From Dokdonella_A sp964582225 (GTDB lineage Bacteria > Pseudomonadota > Gammaproteobacteria > Xanthomonadales > Rhodanobacteraceae), in NCBI GenBank assembly GCA_964582225.1, contig CAZORA010000003.1, positions 1-64,000 on the forward strand: a stretch of 64,000 nucleotides of DNA, given 5' to 3'. Each line of letters opens with the position of its first letter. Position 1 is the first letter of the stretch. Shown one piece after another: positions 35,545-44,010 of the stretch. The notes beneath the pieces were generated by a model that did no database searches, had not been told where the DNA came from, and saw only the letters and a list, made by a program, of their open reading frames with translations. The translations under genes were made by a program, and so were the position numbers.

Positions 35545-36141
35545 CAAACGGTCTCCCATCGAAAAGTTGAGTTGGCGTCCCTGCAGCGCCGCGCGCTTCC
35601 ACCCGAAATTGCGCCGTGGACCGGGCTCAGCCGCAGCGCGAGCCAACCGCCGCCGGTTCAGCCTGCACGCGCCGGTTCGGGCGCCGCGCCAGCGCCTTCG
35701 CGCTGGTACTCGCGCCGCGTCTCCCTGCGTGATTCAGCTCCGCCGGGGCTGCCGACGCGACCGCCGGGACGCCCCTTAACGGGCCGCCCTGGCTGCCGCG
35801 ACTGCGAGCAAGCCCAGCACGCGGGCCTTCGCCCGCCGCTCGATCCTAGATCGGTTCCCCGCCGCTTGCCAGCTGCGCTGCAACGCGAGCGCTCGGCATG
35901 CCGGCTCATCGCGCCGGGCGCCGAAGCTGCGATCGGGCAGGGGCGCTGCGGCTCGAAGACCCGATCCCCGCGGGCAGCGCGGCGCGCGGAAGGGTGAATC
36001 AGGGGCAGCACCGATGTGAACGATTGTGGACTTCCGCAGCCCGATTTCGAGCGCGGCGGGGTGAGCAGCCTGCGCGTCGGGGCGAATGTCGCAATGCAGC
36101 GTGAATCTGGCGCCGCCGCGCGGTATACAGTGGGGGCTCGC
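35545..36141. other. long intergenic region, divergent sulfur operons
   Basis: About 600 bases between the sulfide-dehydrogenase gene (minus) and the YeeE gene (plus). I see no gene; open frames here have unlikely composition and overlap each other. It must contain the promoters of both units. A TATACA hexamer at 36124-36129 could be the -10 for the plus-strand unit, with the inverted repeat at 36141-36158 just after it. Confidence 0.5.
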
Positions 36142-36158
36142 ATACCCCTACGGGTATG
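36141..36158. promoter_or_regulatory. CsoR-family-type operator
   Basis: Inverted repeat CATACCC-CTAC-GGGTATG with perfect 7-bp arms. ACCC-N4-GGGT palindromes of this size are the known operator type of CsoR/CstR/FrmR-family repressors. It sits 30 bases upstream of the ATG at 36189 and just downstream of a possible -10, a good position for repression of the yeeE-sox unit. A CsoR-family gene lies at the far end of the same unit (46690-46959). Confidence 0.7.
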
Positions 36159-36188
36159 ATGATTCCGCAGTCCGACAGCGAGGCAGGC

Positions 36189-36701
36189 ATGACCGGCAAA
36201 CCCATCTGGAACGCGCATCTGGCCGGAGTGGCGCTCGGCCTGGTGCTGCTCGCCACGTTTCTCGTCACCGGTCACGGGCTCGGCGCGTCGGGGACACCCA
36301 CGGCGATCGCCGCGGTGGCGTCGCAGGCGGTCGCGCCGGGAACAACATCGGGCAATCCGTATCTGGGCCCCATGGTCGCCCAGGGCAGCCACCCGCTCGA
36401 CAGCTGGATCGTCTGGGAGGTCCTCGGCATGGGCATCGGCGCACTGCTCGCGGCCTGGTGGTCGGGGCATCTGCGCGTTCGCGTGGAAGGCCCGCCGCGG
36501 CTGCACTCGCTGGGTCGTCTGGCGCTGGCGCTGGGCGGCGGCATTCTTTCCGGCTTCGGCGCGCGGGTCTCCGCCGGCTGCACCAGCGGCCTGGGGCTCT
36601 CCGGCGGCGCGGTGCTGGCGACTGCCGGCTTCGTGTTCCTGATCGGCTTCTTCGTCACCGGCATCCTCGTCGGCTTCGTCACCCGGAGGCTCTGGCAATG
36701 A
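36189..36701 (+). CDS. half-size YeeE/YedE sulfur transporter, N-part
   Basis: 170 residues with about five membrane segments and the conserved Cys motif GFGARVSAGCTSGLGLSGGAVL of the YeeE/YedE (thiosulfate/sulfur-compound permease) family. It corresponds to half of the full-length two-repeat transporter; the other half is the next gene, which overlaps by ATGA. This split form resembles PmpA/PmpB and is common near persulfide-responsive rhodanese genes. It moves sulfur compounds across the inner membrane, inferred from the family. I chose ATG at 36189 over ATG at 36156 because GAGG lies 5-6 bases before it and the upstream ATG is inside the operator. Confidence 0.87.
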   Translation: MTGKPIWNAHLAGVALGLVLLATFLVTGHGLGASGTPTAIAAVASQAVAPGTTSGNPYLGPMVAQGSHPLDSWIVWEVLGMGIGALLAAWWSGHLRVRVEGPPRLHSLGRLALALGGGILSGFGARVSAGCTSGLGLSGGAVLATAGFVFLIGFFVTGILVGFVTRRLWQ

Positions 36702-37276
36702 ATTTTCCGGCTGAATGGACCAACGCGCTGTCCGGGCTGGTGCTCGGTGGCCTGTTTGGTTTCGTGCTGCAGCGCGGCGGGCTCGGCAACGGCTGCCGGC
36801 TCACCGCGCAGCTGCGCCTGCAGGACTGGACGGTGTTCAACGTCATGTTCACCGCCATCATCGTCGCCGCCGGCGGCCTCTACCTGCTGCAGTTCGCGGG
36901 CCTGGTCAGCTGGTCCGAGCTCTACGTACCCACCACCTATGTGTGGGCGACCCTGCTCGGCGGCGCGCTGGTCGGCGCCGGCATGGGTGTGGGCGGCTAC
37001 TGCCCGGGCACCTCGGTGGTCGGCGCGGCGGGCGGGCGGCTCGACGGCATCGTGTTTTTCGTCGGGCTGGTGCTGGGCGTGGTGGTCTTCGCCGGCATGT
37101 TCAACGGCATCGAGCCGCTGCTGACGGCGGCGCCCGGACCGCAGGGGCAGACGCTCGGCGATCTGCTGCACATTCCCAACTGGTTGGTGCTGCTGCTGTT
37201 GATTGCGGCGGCGGTCGCGGTCGGCTGGCTGAGCCGACGGGCGCCGCACTCGAAGTCGATCAGCTGCGCCGACTGA
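36698..37276 (+). CDS. half-size YeeE/YedE sulfur transporter, C-part
   Basis: 192 residues, five to six membrane segments. Two conserved Cys motifs of the family are present: FVLQRGGLGNGCRLTAQLRLQDW near residue 30 and GMGVGGYCPGTSVVGAAGGRLDG in the middle, where persulfide relay between cysteines is known in the thiosulfate transporter. Start ATG at 36698 overlaps the previous stop (ATGA), so the two halves are translated together and probably form one channel. The C-terminal tail is short and cytosolic (RRAPHSKSISCAD). Confidence 0.88.
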   Translation: MNFPAEWTNALSGLVLGGLFGFVLQRGGLGNGCRLTAQLRLQDWTVFNVMFTAIIVAAGGLYLLQFAGLVSWSELYVPTTYVWATLLGGALVGAGMGVGGYCPGTSVVGAAGGRLDGIVFFVGLVLGVVVFAGMFNGIEPLLTAAPGPQGQTLGDLLHIPNWLVLLLLIAAAVAVGWLSRRAPHSKSISCAD

Positions 37277-37297
37277 ACGCACCTGGAGATCCATTGA

Positions 37298-37546
37298 ATG
37301 AAGACCAATGCCAACTCGCTCGCGACCGCGCTTTCCGCGGTAATGCTTTCGCTGGGTGGAGTCGCCGCCTGCTCAGGGCCGAGCCAGGACCACAGCGAGG
37401 CCTCACCTCCTGCGGCAACCGCGAACCCCTGCGCGCCCGCGCAGCGCTCTGCCAATCCCTGCGCGCCGGCGCCCAGGGCCGCCAACCCCTGCGCGCCGAC
37501 GCCGAAGCCGACCAATCCCTGCGCGCCGCAAAAGGACGATGCCTGA
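37298..37546 (+). CDS. NPCAP-repeat lipoprotein
   Basis: 82 residues. Signal peptide with a lipobox (MLSLGGVAAC), so the mature protein should start with a lipidated Cys in the envelope. The remaining 58 residues are low-complexity: four regularly spaced NPCAP motifs separated by Ala/Pro/Arg linkers of 5-6 residues (ANPCAPAQRS, ANPCAPAPRA, ANPCAPTPKP, TNPCAPQKDDA). I do not recognise a function. Four exposed thiols next to sulfur transporters and a rhodanese suggest persulfide or metal binding, an inference only. It lies 21 bases after the YeeE half and its stop overlaps the next start (TGATG). Confidence 0.75.
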   Translation: MKTNANSLATALSAVMLSLGGVAACSGPSQDHSEASPPAATANPCAPAQRSANPCAPAPRAANPCAPTPKPTNPCAPQKDDA

Positions 37547-38277
37547 TGGCTGCAGCGACCGGCCGCCACCGACGCGACCGGGCGCAGCTGCGCACCCCGG
37601 CGCTCACGCTTGCCCGCGAATTTGTCGGCGCCGATCGGCGCCGGCTGCGTCGGCTGCGCGGGGCAGGGCGCGAGCTGATCGATCTTCTGTCTGACTTCGC
37701 CGCAGCCGGCACCAGCCCGCTTGCCGCGGCGCTCGGCGACGACGCGCCCAGGATCTGGCGCCAGTACGCGCGGCAGGGCGAGCGCGTGCGGCAGGCCGGC
37801 GAATGGTTTTTCTACTATCACTCGCACGAGCGCAGCCCGCCCGGCGAGCACGGCCACTTCCACGTGTTCCGCAGCCTGCCCGCCGACGCCGCGAGCGCGC
37901 GCGCCGACGCGCCCTACGCGCACCTGGTCGGGATCGGAGTGGACGCGCGCGGGCTGCCGCGGCGGCTGTTCACCACCAACCGCTGGGTGACCGACGAGTC
38001 CTGGCGCGACGCGAGCGACAGCCTGGCCGCGCTGGCTCGCATCGTTCGCGGCGGCGCGACGGATTCCTCGCCGCTGCTGCGCTGGCTGCGCGCCCAGCTC
38101 GCGGTCTTCCAGCCGCAGATCGAGCGCCTGCACGCGCATCGCGATGCGCGGGTGGCAGCGCGCGGCGGCGCCCGCGTGTTCGAGGACCGCCGCATGTACA
38201 TCCTGAGCGAATGCGCCATATCGCTCGACCAGCAGATGGCGGCCATCGATTCCGCCGATCGGGAGCTTTCCGCATGA
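37546..38277 (+). CDS. uncharacterised His-rich cytoplasmic protein
   Basis: 243 residues without a signal or membrane segment. The most striking stretch is GEWFFYYHSHERSPPGEHGH followed by FHVFR, with four His and two Glu in a small space, possibly a metal site. Other blocks: REFVGADRRRLRRLRGAGRE, HLVGIGVDARGLPRRLFTTNRWVTDE and YILSECAISLDQQMAAID. The pattern is that of a conserved protein family of unknown function; I cannot name it with certainty. It is embedded in the sulfur operon with a 1-base overlap to the NPCAP gene and ATGA overlap to the rhodanese, so a role in sulfur metabolism is plausible. Confidence 0.75.
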   Translation: MAAATGRHRRDRAQLRTPALTLAREFVGADRRRLRRLRGAGRELIDLLSDFAAAGTSPLAAALGDDAPRIWRQYARQGERVRQAGEWFFYYHSHERSPPGEHGHFHVFRSLPADAASARADAPYAHLVGIGVDARGLPRRLFTTNRWVTDESWRDASDSLAALARIVRGGATDSSPLLRWLRAQLAVFQPQIERLHAHRDARVAARGGARVFEDRRMYILSECAISLDQQMAAIDSADRELSA

Positions 38278-39242
38278 GCCGCAACCTGCGCTTGATGTCG
38301 TTCGCCGCCTTCACCGCGCTGCTGCCGGGCTTCGCCCTGGCGTTGAGCCTGCCGGGGCCCCTGGTTTCGGTCGACTGGCTCGAAGCGCATCGGGCCGAGG
38401 TCAACGTCATCGACGTGCGGGAAGATCCCGCCAGCTTCGCTACCGCGCCGGCGTGGACCGAGAAGGACGGCGTGCGCAGCCTGGAAACCTTCGGCGGGCA
38501 CGTCCCTGGCGCCCTGCTGCTCGACTTCGGCGAGCTCCGCGCGACGCGCAGCATCGACGGGCGCGAGTGGAAATGGATGCTGCCGGCCCAGGCCGACTTT
38601 CAGGCGCTGCTGCAGCGCGTCGGTGTTCGTCAGGGGCGGCCCACGGTCATCGTCAGCGACGGGCGCAGCGGCGGCGATCTCGACGCGGCTGCGCGCCTGT
38701 ACTGGTCGATGAAGGTCTACGGCGACGACGCGCTGGCGATTCTCGATGGCGGCAGCATGGCTTGGCTCAGCGCCGGCAAGGCCGTCGACAGCGCCGCGGC
38801 GAGCGCGGATCGCGGCGACTGGAGCGCTTCGCCCGCGCGCACGAAGTTCGTTGCCGACAGCAACGCGGTCGCGGCCGCGAGCAGCGCCGGCGTCGAGGTC
38901 GTCGACGCGCGCCCCATGAGCTTCTATTTCGGCCTCGAGCGCAAGCCGTCCGTGCTGGCTGCCGGCCACGTCGCAGGTGCACTCGATTTCCCGCCCGAGC
39001 TGCGCGCGATTCAGCGCGACGGCAGCCTGCATTTCCTGAGCGCCGCGCAGTATGCCTACCTGTTTCCCTATCTCGGCATCGAGGCGAAAAGGCCCGCGAT
39101 CACCTACTGCAATACCGGACACCTGGCTTCCGGCGCCTGGTTCGTGCTGAGCGAGATCATGGGCAACCCCGACGTCAGTCTCTACGACGGCTCGATGTAC
39201 CAATGGACCGAAGAGGGTCGCCCGCTGGTGGGGCTGCCGTGA
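38274..39242 (+). CDS. secreted double-domain rhodanese
   Basis: 322 residues with a signal peptide (LMSFAAFTALLPGFALALS). Two rhodanese modules: the first (about 30-165) has VNVIDVREDP and FGGHVPGALLLDF, but its loop reads IVSDGRSGG, lacking the active Cys. The second (about 185-320) has VEVVDARPM, AAGHVAGALDFP and the active loop ITYCNTGHLASGAW with the catalytic Cys. It is therefore a thiosulfate/sulfane-sulfur transferase of the periplasm with an inactive first domain, the usual layout. Overlaps the preceding gene (ATGA); soxC begins 49 bases later. Confidence 0.9.
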   Translation: MSRNLRLMSFAAFTALLPGFALALSLPGPLVSVDWLEAHRAEVNVIDVREDPASFATAPAWTEKDGVRSLETFGGHVPGALLLDFGELRATRSIDGREWKWMLPAQADFQALLQRVGVRQGRPTVIVSDGRSGGDLDAAARLYWSMKVYGDDALAILDGGSMAWLSAGKAVDSAAASADRGDWSASPARTKFVADSNAVAAASSAGVEVVDARPMSFYFGLERKPSVLAAGHVAGALDFPPELRAIQRDGSLHFLSAAQYAYLFPYLGIEAKRPAITYCNTGHLASGAWFVLSEIMGNPDVSLYDGSMYQWTEEGRPLVGLP

Positions 39243-39291
39243 AAAATCGCGCGCCACTGCCGGGCGCCGCCCGGGAACGAGGAGGAATCTG

Positions 39292-40623
39292 ATGGCTGCC
39301 TCCAAACCCACACCTGGACGGCTGATCCTGGCGCCGGAGAATCCGCTGCCGATCGCCGCGCGCTCGCGCCGCGAGGCGCTGAAGAAGCTGGCCCTCGGCG
39401 CCCTTGGCGGAACTGCCGCGCTGCGCATCGGCGGAGCTCGGGCGCAGGCGCCTGCCGATCCGGCGCACCTGCCGCCCAACGTCCCGCCCTGGTCGCAGAA
39501 CCTCGGCAAGCCGGTCGGCTCGAACCCCTACGGCATGCCCTCGCCCTGGGAGCGCAACATCGTCCGGCGTCTGAGTCCGGGGCTCACCACCACCACCCAG
39601 TCGTCGGTCGCCTTCACCCCGCTGCAGAACCTGTTCGGCATCATCACTCCGAACGGCCTGCACTTCGAGCGCGACCACAACGGGCTGCCCGACATCAACC
39701 CCTATGAACACCGGCTGATGATCCATGGCCTGGTGCGGCAGCCGAAGATCTACACGATGGAGGACCTGCTGCGCTTCCCCTCGGTGTCGCGCGTGCTGTT
39801 CATCGAGTGCGGCGCGAACACGGCGATGGAGTGGGGCAATCCGGCGGTGCCGACCGTGCAGTACACGCACGGCATGCTGAGCTGCGCGGAGTGGACCGGC
39901 GTGCCGCTGTCGACCCTGCTCGAGGACGTCGGCTTCGACCGCAAGCAGGCCCGCTTCATCCTCGCCGAAGGCGCCGACGGCGCCGGGCTCACGCGCACGA
40001 TCCCGCTGTCCTTCGCGCTCGACGACGTGCTGGTCGCCTACGGCCAGAACGGCGAGATGCTGCGGCCCGAGCAGGGCTACCCGCTGCGCCTGGTGGTTCC
40101 GGGCGTGCAGGGCGTTTCTTCGGTCAAGTGGCTGCGCCGTCTCAAGGTGGGCGACCAGCCCTGGAACACGCGCGAGGAGTCGCTGCAGTACAGCGACCTG
40201 ATGCCGGACGGCAAGAGCCGCCAGTACACCTGGATCCAGGAGGCCAAGTCGGTGATCACCTCGCCCTCGGGCGGCCAGCAGCTGCTCGACAAGGGCGGCT
40301 ACTACCAGATCACCGGCTACGCCTGGTCCGGCCGCGGCAAGGTCAAGCGGGTGGACGTGTCGACCGACGGCGGGCGCAGCTGGCGCACCGCCGTACTGCA
40401 GGAGCCGATCCTGAGCAAGGCGCTGACGCGCTTCCGTCTCGACTGGCACTGGGACGGCAGCCCGGCCCTGCTGCAGAGCCGCTGCATCGACGACACCGGC
40501 TTCGTGCAGCCGAAGATGCGCCAGCTGCGCCAAGTTCGCGGCACGCGCTCGATCTATCACAACAACGCCATCCAGACCTGGCAGCTCGACGCCGAGGGCA
40601 AGGTGCACAATGTGCAGGTTTGA
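39292..40623 (+). CDS. soxC: sulfane dehydrogenase subunit SoxC
   Basis: Molybdopterin enzyme of 443 residues of the sulfite-oxidase family that, with SoxD, oxidises the sulfane sulfur on SoxY. N-terminal Tat-like signal (ARSRREALKKLALGALGG), the Moco Cys in VLFIECGANTAMEWGNP, QYTHGMLSCAEWTGVPL, YGQNGEMLRPEQGYPLRLVV and the dimerisation region ITGYAWSGRGKVKRVDVSTD. ATG at 39292 has a strong GGAGGA ribosome site. It overlaps soxD by 14 bases. Confidence 0.96.
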   Translation: MAASKPTPGRLILAPENPLPIAARSRREALKKLALGALGGTAALRIGGARAQAPADPAHLPPNVPPWSQNLGKPVGSNPYGMPSPWERNIVRRLSPGLTTTTQSSVAFTPLQNLFGIITPNGLHFERDHNGLPDINPYEHRLMIHGLVRQPKIYTMEDLLRFPSVSRVLFIECGANTAMEWGNPAVPTVQYTHGMLSCAEWTGVPLSTLLEDVGFDRKQARFILAEGADGAGLTRTIPLSFALDDVLVAYGQNGEMLRPEQGYPLRLVVPGVQGVSSVKWLRRLKVGDQPWNTREESLQYSDLMPDGKSRQYTWIQEAKSVITSPSGGQQLLDKGGYYQITGYAWSGRGKVKRVDVSTDGGRSWRTAVLQEPILSKALTRFRLDWHWDGSPALLQSRCIDDTGFVQPKMRQLRQVRGTRSIYHNNAIQTWQLDAEGKVHNVQV

Positions 40624-41599
40624 GTTGCTTCGAACAGCCGGATTCGCGGCGCTCCTATCGCTCGGGGCGGCGGCAATGGCGCATGCCGCCGACTACGGAC
40701 TCGGGCGAACCGCCACGCCGGAAGAAATCGCCGGCTGGGACATCGACGTGCGCCCGGACGGGCAGGGCCTGCCGGAGGGGCAGGGCAGCGTCGCCGATGG
40801 CGAGGCGATCTACGAGGCCCATTGCGCGGTCTGCCACGGCTCGTTCGGGGAGAGCAACGAGTACATGGCCATCGCCGGCGGGGTTGGCTCGCTGGCCAGT
40901 GACGCATCGGTGCGCACGGTGGGCAGCAAGCTCAACTATGCGACCACGCTGTTCGACTACATCAACCGCGCGATGCCCTTTCCGCGCTCGAAGTCGCTGA
41001 GTGCGAGCGAGGTCTACGCGGTCGCCGCCTACGTGCTGAACCTGAGCGACATCGTTCCCTTCGACTTCGTCGCCAATCGCGAAACCCTGACGGCCGTGAA
41101 GATGCCCAATCGCGATGGTTTCGAGCCGTTTCTTGGGCTTTCAGAGCTCCACGGCAAGCCCGACACCCACAACATCGCCTGCATGAGCAACTGCGAAAAG
41201 GAAATCAGCATCAGCGGCTCGCTGCCGGACAATTTCGTTGCCAGCATGTACGGTGACCTCGCCGGCGACTTTCGCGGACTCGCGAGCATGAACCGGCGCG
41301 CGCCGGCGGCGGCGCTGCCTGAGGACGCCGCTGCGGGGTCGAGCGGCGCACAGCTGATCCAGAAGTACGGCTGCGTCGCCTGCCACAGCGCGGACAAGGC
41401 GATCATCGGCCCCGCGTTCCGCAGCGTGGGCGAGAAATACCGCGACCAGCCGGACGCCGAGGCACATCTGGCGAAAAGCGTGCACGAGGGCAGCTCCGGT
41501 CGCTGGGGCAGCGTACCGATGCCGCCGCAGGCTGCGGTCACCGAAGCCGACCTGGCGCTGATCACGCGCTGGATTCTGGACGGAGCACCGAGCAAATAG
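40610..41599 (+). CDS. soxD: SoxD diheme cytochrome c
   Basis: 329 residues with a signal peptide (LLSLGAAAMAHA). Two heme-c sites: HCAVCHGSF near residue 75 and GCVACHSADKAIIGP near 260. The signature FPRSKSLSASEVYAVAAYVL and the mid-section FEPFLGLSELHGKPDTHNIACMSNC are typical of SoxD. It takes electrons from SoxC in the periplasmic Sox(CD)2 complex. The ATG lies inside soxC, so the two are translationally coupled. Confidence 0.94.
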   Translation: MCRFELLRTAGFAALLSLGAAAMAHAADYGLGRTATPEEIAGWDIDVRPDGQGLPEGQGSVADGEAIYEAHCAVCHGSFGESNEYMAIAGGVGSLASDASVRTVGSKLNYATTLFDYINRAMPFPRSKSLSASEVYAVAAYVLNLSDIVPFDFVANRETLTAVKMPNRDGFEPFLGLSELHGKPDTHNIACMSNCEKEISISGSLPDNFVASMYGDLAGDFRGLASMNRRAPAAALPEDAAAGSSGAQLIQKYGCVACHSADKAIIGPAFRSVGEKYRDQPDAEAHLAKSVHEGSSGRWGSVPMPPQAAVTEADLALITRWILDGAPSK

Positions 41600-41658
41600 G
41601 CTCAACGCCGGAGAGCTGACGAGACAACCGGATCACCACTGACTGAAAAGAGGATTCC

Positions 41659-42144
41659 ATGACGACATCGAGGCGACAATTCCTGAAGATCGGCGGCAGC
41701 GCAGGCGCGCTCGCGCTGCTGCTCGGCCCGGGCCTGCTGCCCCGCGCGTGGGCGGTGGCGCCGAGCCCGCTGGCCGCGGGCGACGACCGCAAGCAGTTTG
41801 AAACCCAGGATTTCAACCAGCTGATCAAGGATCTGGGCGGCAAGTCCGCGCAGGAATCCGACCAGATCGAGCTGCGCGCGCCCGAGATCGCCGAGAACGG
41901 CGCCGTGGTGCCGGTCGAAATCGACAGCAAGCTGCCGGGAACGAAGATGATCGCGATCGTCTCGGAGAAGAACCCGCACGCGCTGACCGCGGTGTTCCAT
42001 ATCCCCGAAGGCACCGAGCCCTACGTCTCGACGCGGGTAAAGATCGCCGAAACCTCGAAGCTGATCGCGCTGGTGCAAACTGATCAGGGCTTCTTCCATG
42101 CCGATCGTCTGGTCAAGGTGACGCTCGGCGGCTGCGGCGGCTGA
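41659..42144 (+). CDS. soxY: SoxY sulfur-carrier protein
   Basis: 161 residues, Tat-exported (TTSRRQFLKIGGSAG). The C-terminus ends KVTLGGCGG, the swinging arm whose Cys carries thiosulfate-derived sulfur through the Sox cycle. The central part (EIAENGAVVPVEIDSKLPGT and AVFHIPEGTEPYVSTRVKI) is the SoxY immunoglobulin-like fold. AGAGGA lies before the ATG. It partners with SoxZ 35 bases downstream. Confidence 0.96.
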   Translation: MTTSRRQFLKIGGSAGALALLLGPGLLPRAWAVAPSPLAAGDDRKQFETQDFNQLIKDLGGKSAQESDQIELRAPEIAENGAVVPVEIDSKLPGTKMIAIVSEKNPHALTAVFHIPEGTEPYVSTRVKIAETSKLIALVQTDQGFFHADRLVKVTLGGCGG

Positions 42145-42179
42145 GCCGGCGGAAACATTACTAAAGAGGAACACGCGAC

Positions 42180-42491
42180 ATGGCAGACCCGATGCGGATC
42201 CGTGCGACGCATAGCGGCGACGTGACCGAAGTGAAGGTGCTGATGGCCCACCCGATGGAGACCGGCCTGCGCCTCGATGGCGAAGGCAAACCGATTCCCG
42301 CGCACTACATCAAGACCGTGAAGATCCTGTGCAACGACCGCGAGGTCTACAGCGCGGACTGGGGCCCGGCAGTATCGAAGAATCCGTTTCTGGCAATGCG
42401 CTTCAAGGGCGGCCAGAAGGGGGACAAGATCACGGTCAGCTGGACCGATTCGGCTGGCGAGAACCGCAGTGACGAGGGTACCGTCAACTGA
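42180..42491 (+). CDS. soxZ: SoxZ sulfur-carrier partner
   Basis: 103 residues, no signal of its own, exported as a complex with SoxY by the Tat path. Family blocks: IRATHSGDVTEVKVLMAHPM, ETGLRLDGEGKPIPAHYIKT, WGPAVSKNPFLAMRFKGGQKGD and TVSWTDSAGENRSDEG. A GAGGA site precedes the ATG. Confidence 0.96.
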   Translation: MADPMRIRATHSGDVTEVKVLMAHPMETGLRLDGEGKPIPAHYIKTVKILCNDREVYSADWGPAVSKNPFLAMRFKGGQKGDKITVSWTDSAGENRSDEGTVN

Positions 42492-42532
42492 GTGCGCGTC
42501 GCCCGTGCAGGCGACGCCGCGGGGAGGGCCGG

Positions 42533-43360
42533 ATGGGCGATACCGAGATGATACGGCGCTGGGGGTGGCGGCTGGCAGCGCTCGCCGCTGGCGCGGCGCT
42601 TTCCGCGGCGGTTTGGGCGCAGCAGCCGGGCGGCGAAGATCCGCTGGCCGAGTATCGCGCGATGTTCGGCGACGACAACCCGGCCGAGCTCTGGGAAGCG
42701 CGCGGCGAGGATCTCTGGAAAGCGCCGCGCGCCGGCGGTCGGTCGCTGGCTGATACCTGCGATTTCGGCCTCGGCCCGGGCAAGACCCACGGCGCATACT
42801 CTCAGCTGCCGCACTGGTTCGAGGACACCGGCAAGGTGCAGGATCTGGAATCCCGTCTGCTGACCTGCCTGGTGCGTCTGGGCGCGGATGAGGCCGAGCT
42901 GATCAAGCATCGCTTTGGCGACGGCGACGACAAATCCGATCTCGAGGCGCTGACGGCCTATCTGGTCGCCGATTCGAAAGGCATACCGGTGGCGGTGCCG
43001 CAGAGCCATCCGAAGGAGCGCCAGGCCTATGCGCTCGGCAAGGCCATCTTCTACTACCGCGCCGGCACCCACGATTTCTCCTGCGCCACCTGCCACAGCG
43101 TACCGGGCAAGCGCATCCGCCTGCAGGAGCTGCCCCAGCTGACCGCGCCCGAAGGCGCCCGCGAGGCGTACACCCACTGGCCGGCCTATCGCGTGTCGCA
43201 GGGCGAGCTGCGCACGATGGAGTGGCGCATTGCCGACTGCTTCCGCCAGCAGCGGGTGCCGCAGCTCGACTACGGCTCACCGGCAGCGATCGCGCTGATC
43301 AGCTTTCTCGCCTACGGCGCCAACGGCGGCGAGATGGCCGCCCCCGGCCTGAAGCGCTGA
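42533..43360 (+). CDS. soxA: SoxA cytochrome c (L-cysteine S-thiosulfotransferase subunit)
   Basis: 275 residues with a signal peptide (LAALAAGAALSAAVWAQ). It is the monoheme SoxA type: one heme site FSCATCHSVPGK near residue 182 and the persulfide-ligand Cys in WRIADCFRQQRVPQ. The N-terminal half has two Cys (ADTCDFGLGPGKTHG, LLTCLVRLG) that replace the first heme by a disulfide. With SoxX it couples thiosulfate to SoxY. ATG at 42533 has GGAGGG 5 bases upstream. Confidence 0.95.
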   Translation: MGDTEMIRRWGWRLAALAAGAALSAAVWAQQPGGEDPLAEYRAMFGDDNPAELWEARGEDLWKAPRAGGRSLADTCDFGLGPGKTHGAYSQLPHWFEDTGKVQDLESRLLTCLVRLGADEAELIKHRFGDGDDKSDLEALTAYLVADSKGIPVAVPQSHPKERQAYALGKAIFYYRAGTHDFSCATCHSVPGKRIRLQELPQLTAPEGAREAYTHWPAYRVSQGELRTMEWRIADCFRQQRVPQLDYGSPAAIALISFLAYGANGGEMAAPGLKR

Positions 43361-43374
43361 GCGGAGAGCAGCGA

Positions 43375-44010
43375 ATGAAAACCACCACCATGAGCCGGGC
43401 TCTGCTCTGCACCGGGCTGTTGCTCGGCTTCGCCGCGCTCGCCGCCGATTCGGACGAGCCGCCGAGCCCCGCCGAGGTCGAGGCGGTGATGCACGCCTCG
43501 TTCACGGCGCGCGGTCAGGCAGGAATCGATCGCCTGGACCGCGATCCCACCCAGCTCGCCTGCTCCTCGCCGACTCCGCCCGCGGCAGGGCTGGTTGCCG
43601 AGCTGAGCAGCGCCAACCGCGCGATGATCCAGTATCCAGCCGACGGAAAGTATCTCGGCGACTGGAAACGCGGCGAGACGATCGCACAGACCGGCACCGG
43701 CCTGCAGTATTCCGATGACCCGTCCAAGCCCGCCGGCGGCAACTGCTACGCCTGCCACCGGCTCGCCCCGGACGAGATCGCCTACGGCACGATCGGCCCG
43801 TCGCTGACCGGCTACGGCAAGGCGCGGGGAACCTCGCCCGAGGTGCTCAAGGCCACTTGGGGCATGCTCTACGACATGAAGGGCTACAGCCTGTGCTCCT
43901 TCATGCCGCGCTTCGGCGCCAAGGGCATCCTCACGCAGGCGCAGCTCAAGGACGTGATGGCGCTGCTCTTCGACCCGGCCTCGCCGGTCAACCAGTCGAC
44001 GACACCGTGA
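43375..44010 (+). CDS. soxX: SoxX cytochrome c
   Basis: 211 residues with a signal (LLCTGLLLGFAALAAD). One heme-c site GGNCYACHRLAPDEIAYG, the following IGPSLTGYGKARG and the distal Met in CSFMPRFGAKG. It is longer than minimal SoxX by an N-terminal 100-residue part with a Cys (QLACSSPTPP). It accepts electrons from the SoxA active site. Start ATG at 43375 with GGAG upstream. Its stop overlaps the GTG of soxB. Confidence 0.93.
   Translation: MKTTTMSRALLCTGLLLGFAALAADSDEPPSPAEVEAVMHASFTARGQAGIDRLDRDPTQLACSSPTPPAAGLVAELSSANRAMIQYPADGKYLGDWKRGETIAQTGTGLQYSDDPSKPAGGNCYACHRLAPDEIAYGTIGPSLTGYGKARGTSPEVLKATWGMLYDMKGYSLCSFMPRFGAKGILTQAQLKDVMALLFDPASPVNQSTTP

Noticed and set aside
35658..36698. 346-codon minus-strand frame in the divergent sulfur region
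   Set aside because: Overlaps the YeeE gene and the operator; acidic/Ala/Arg-rich shadow composition.
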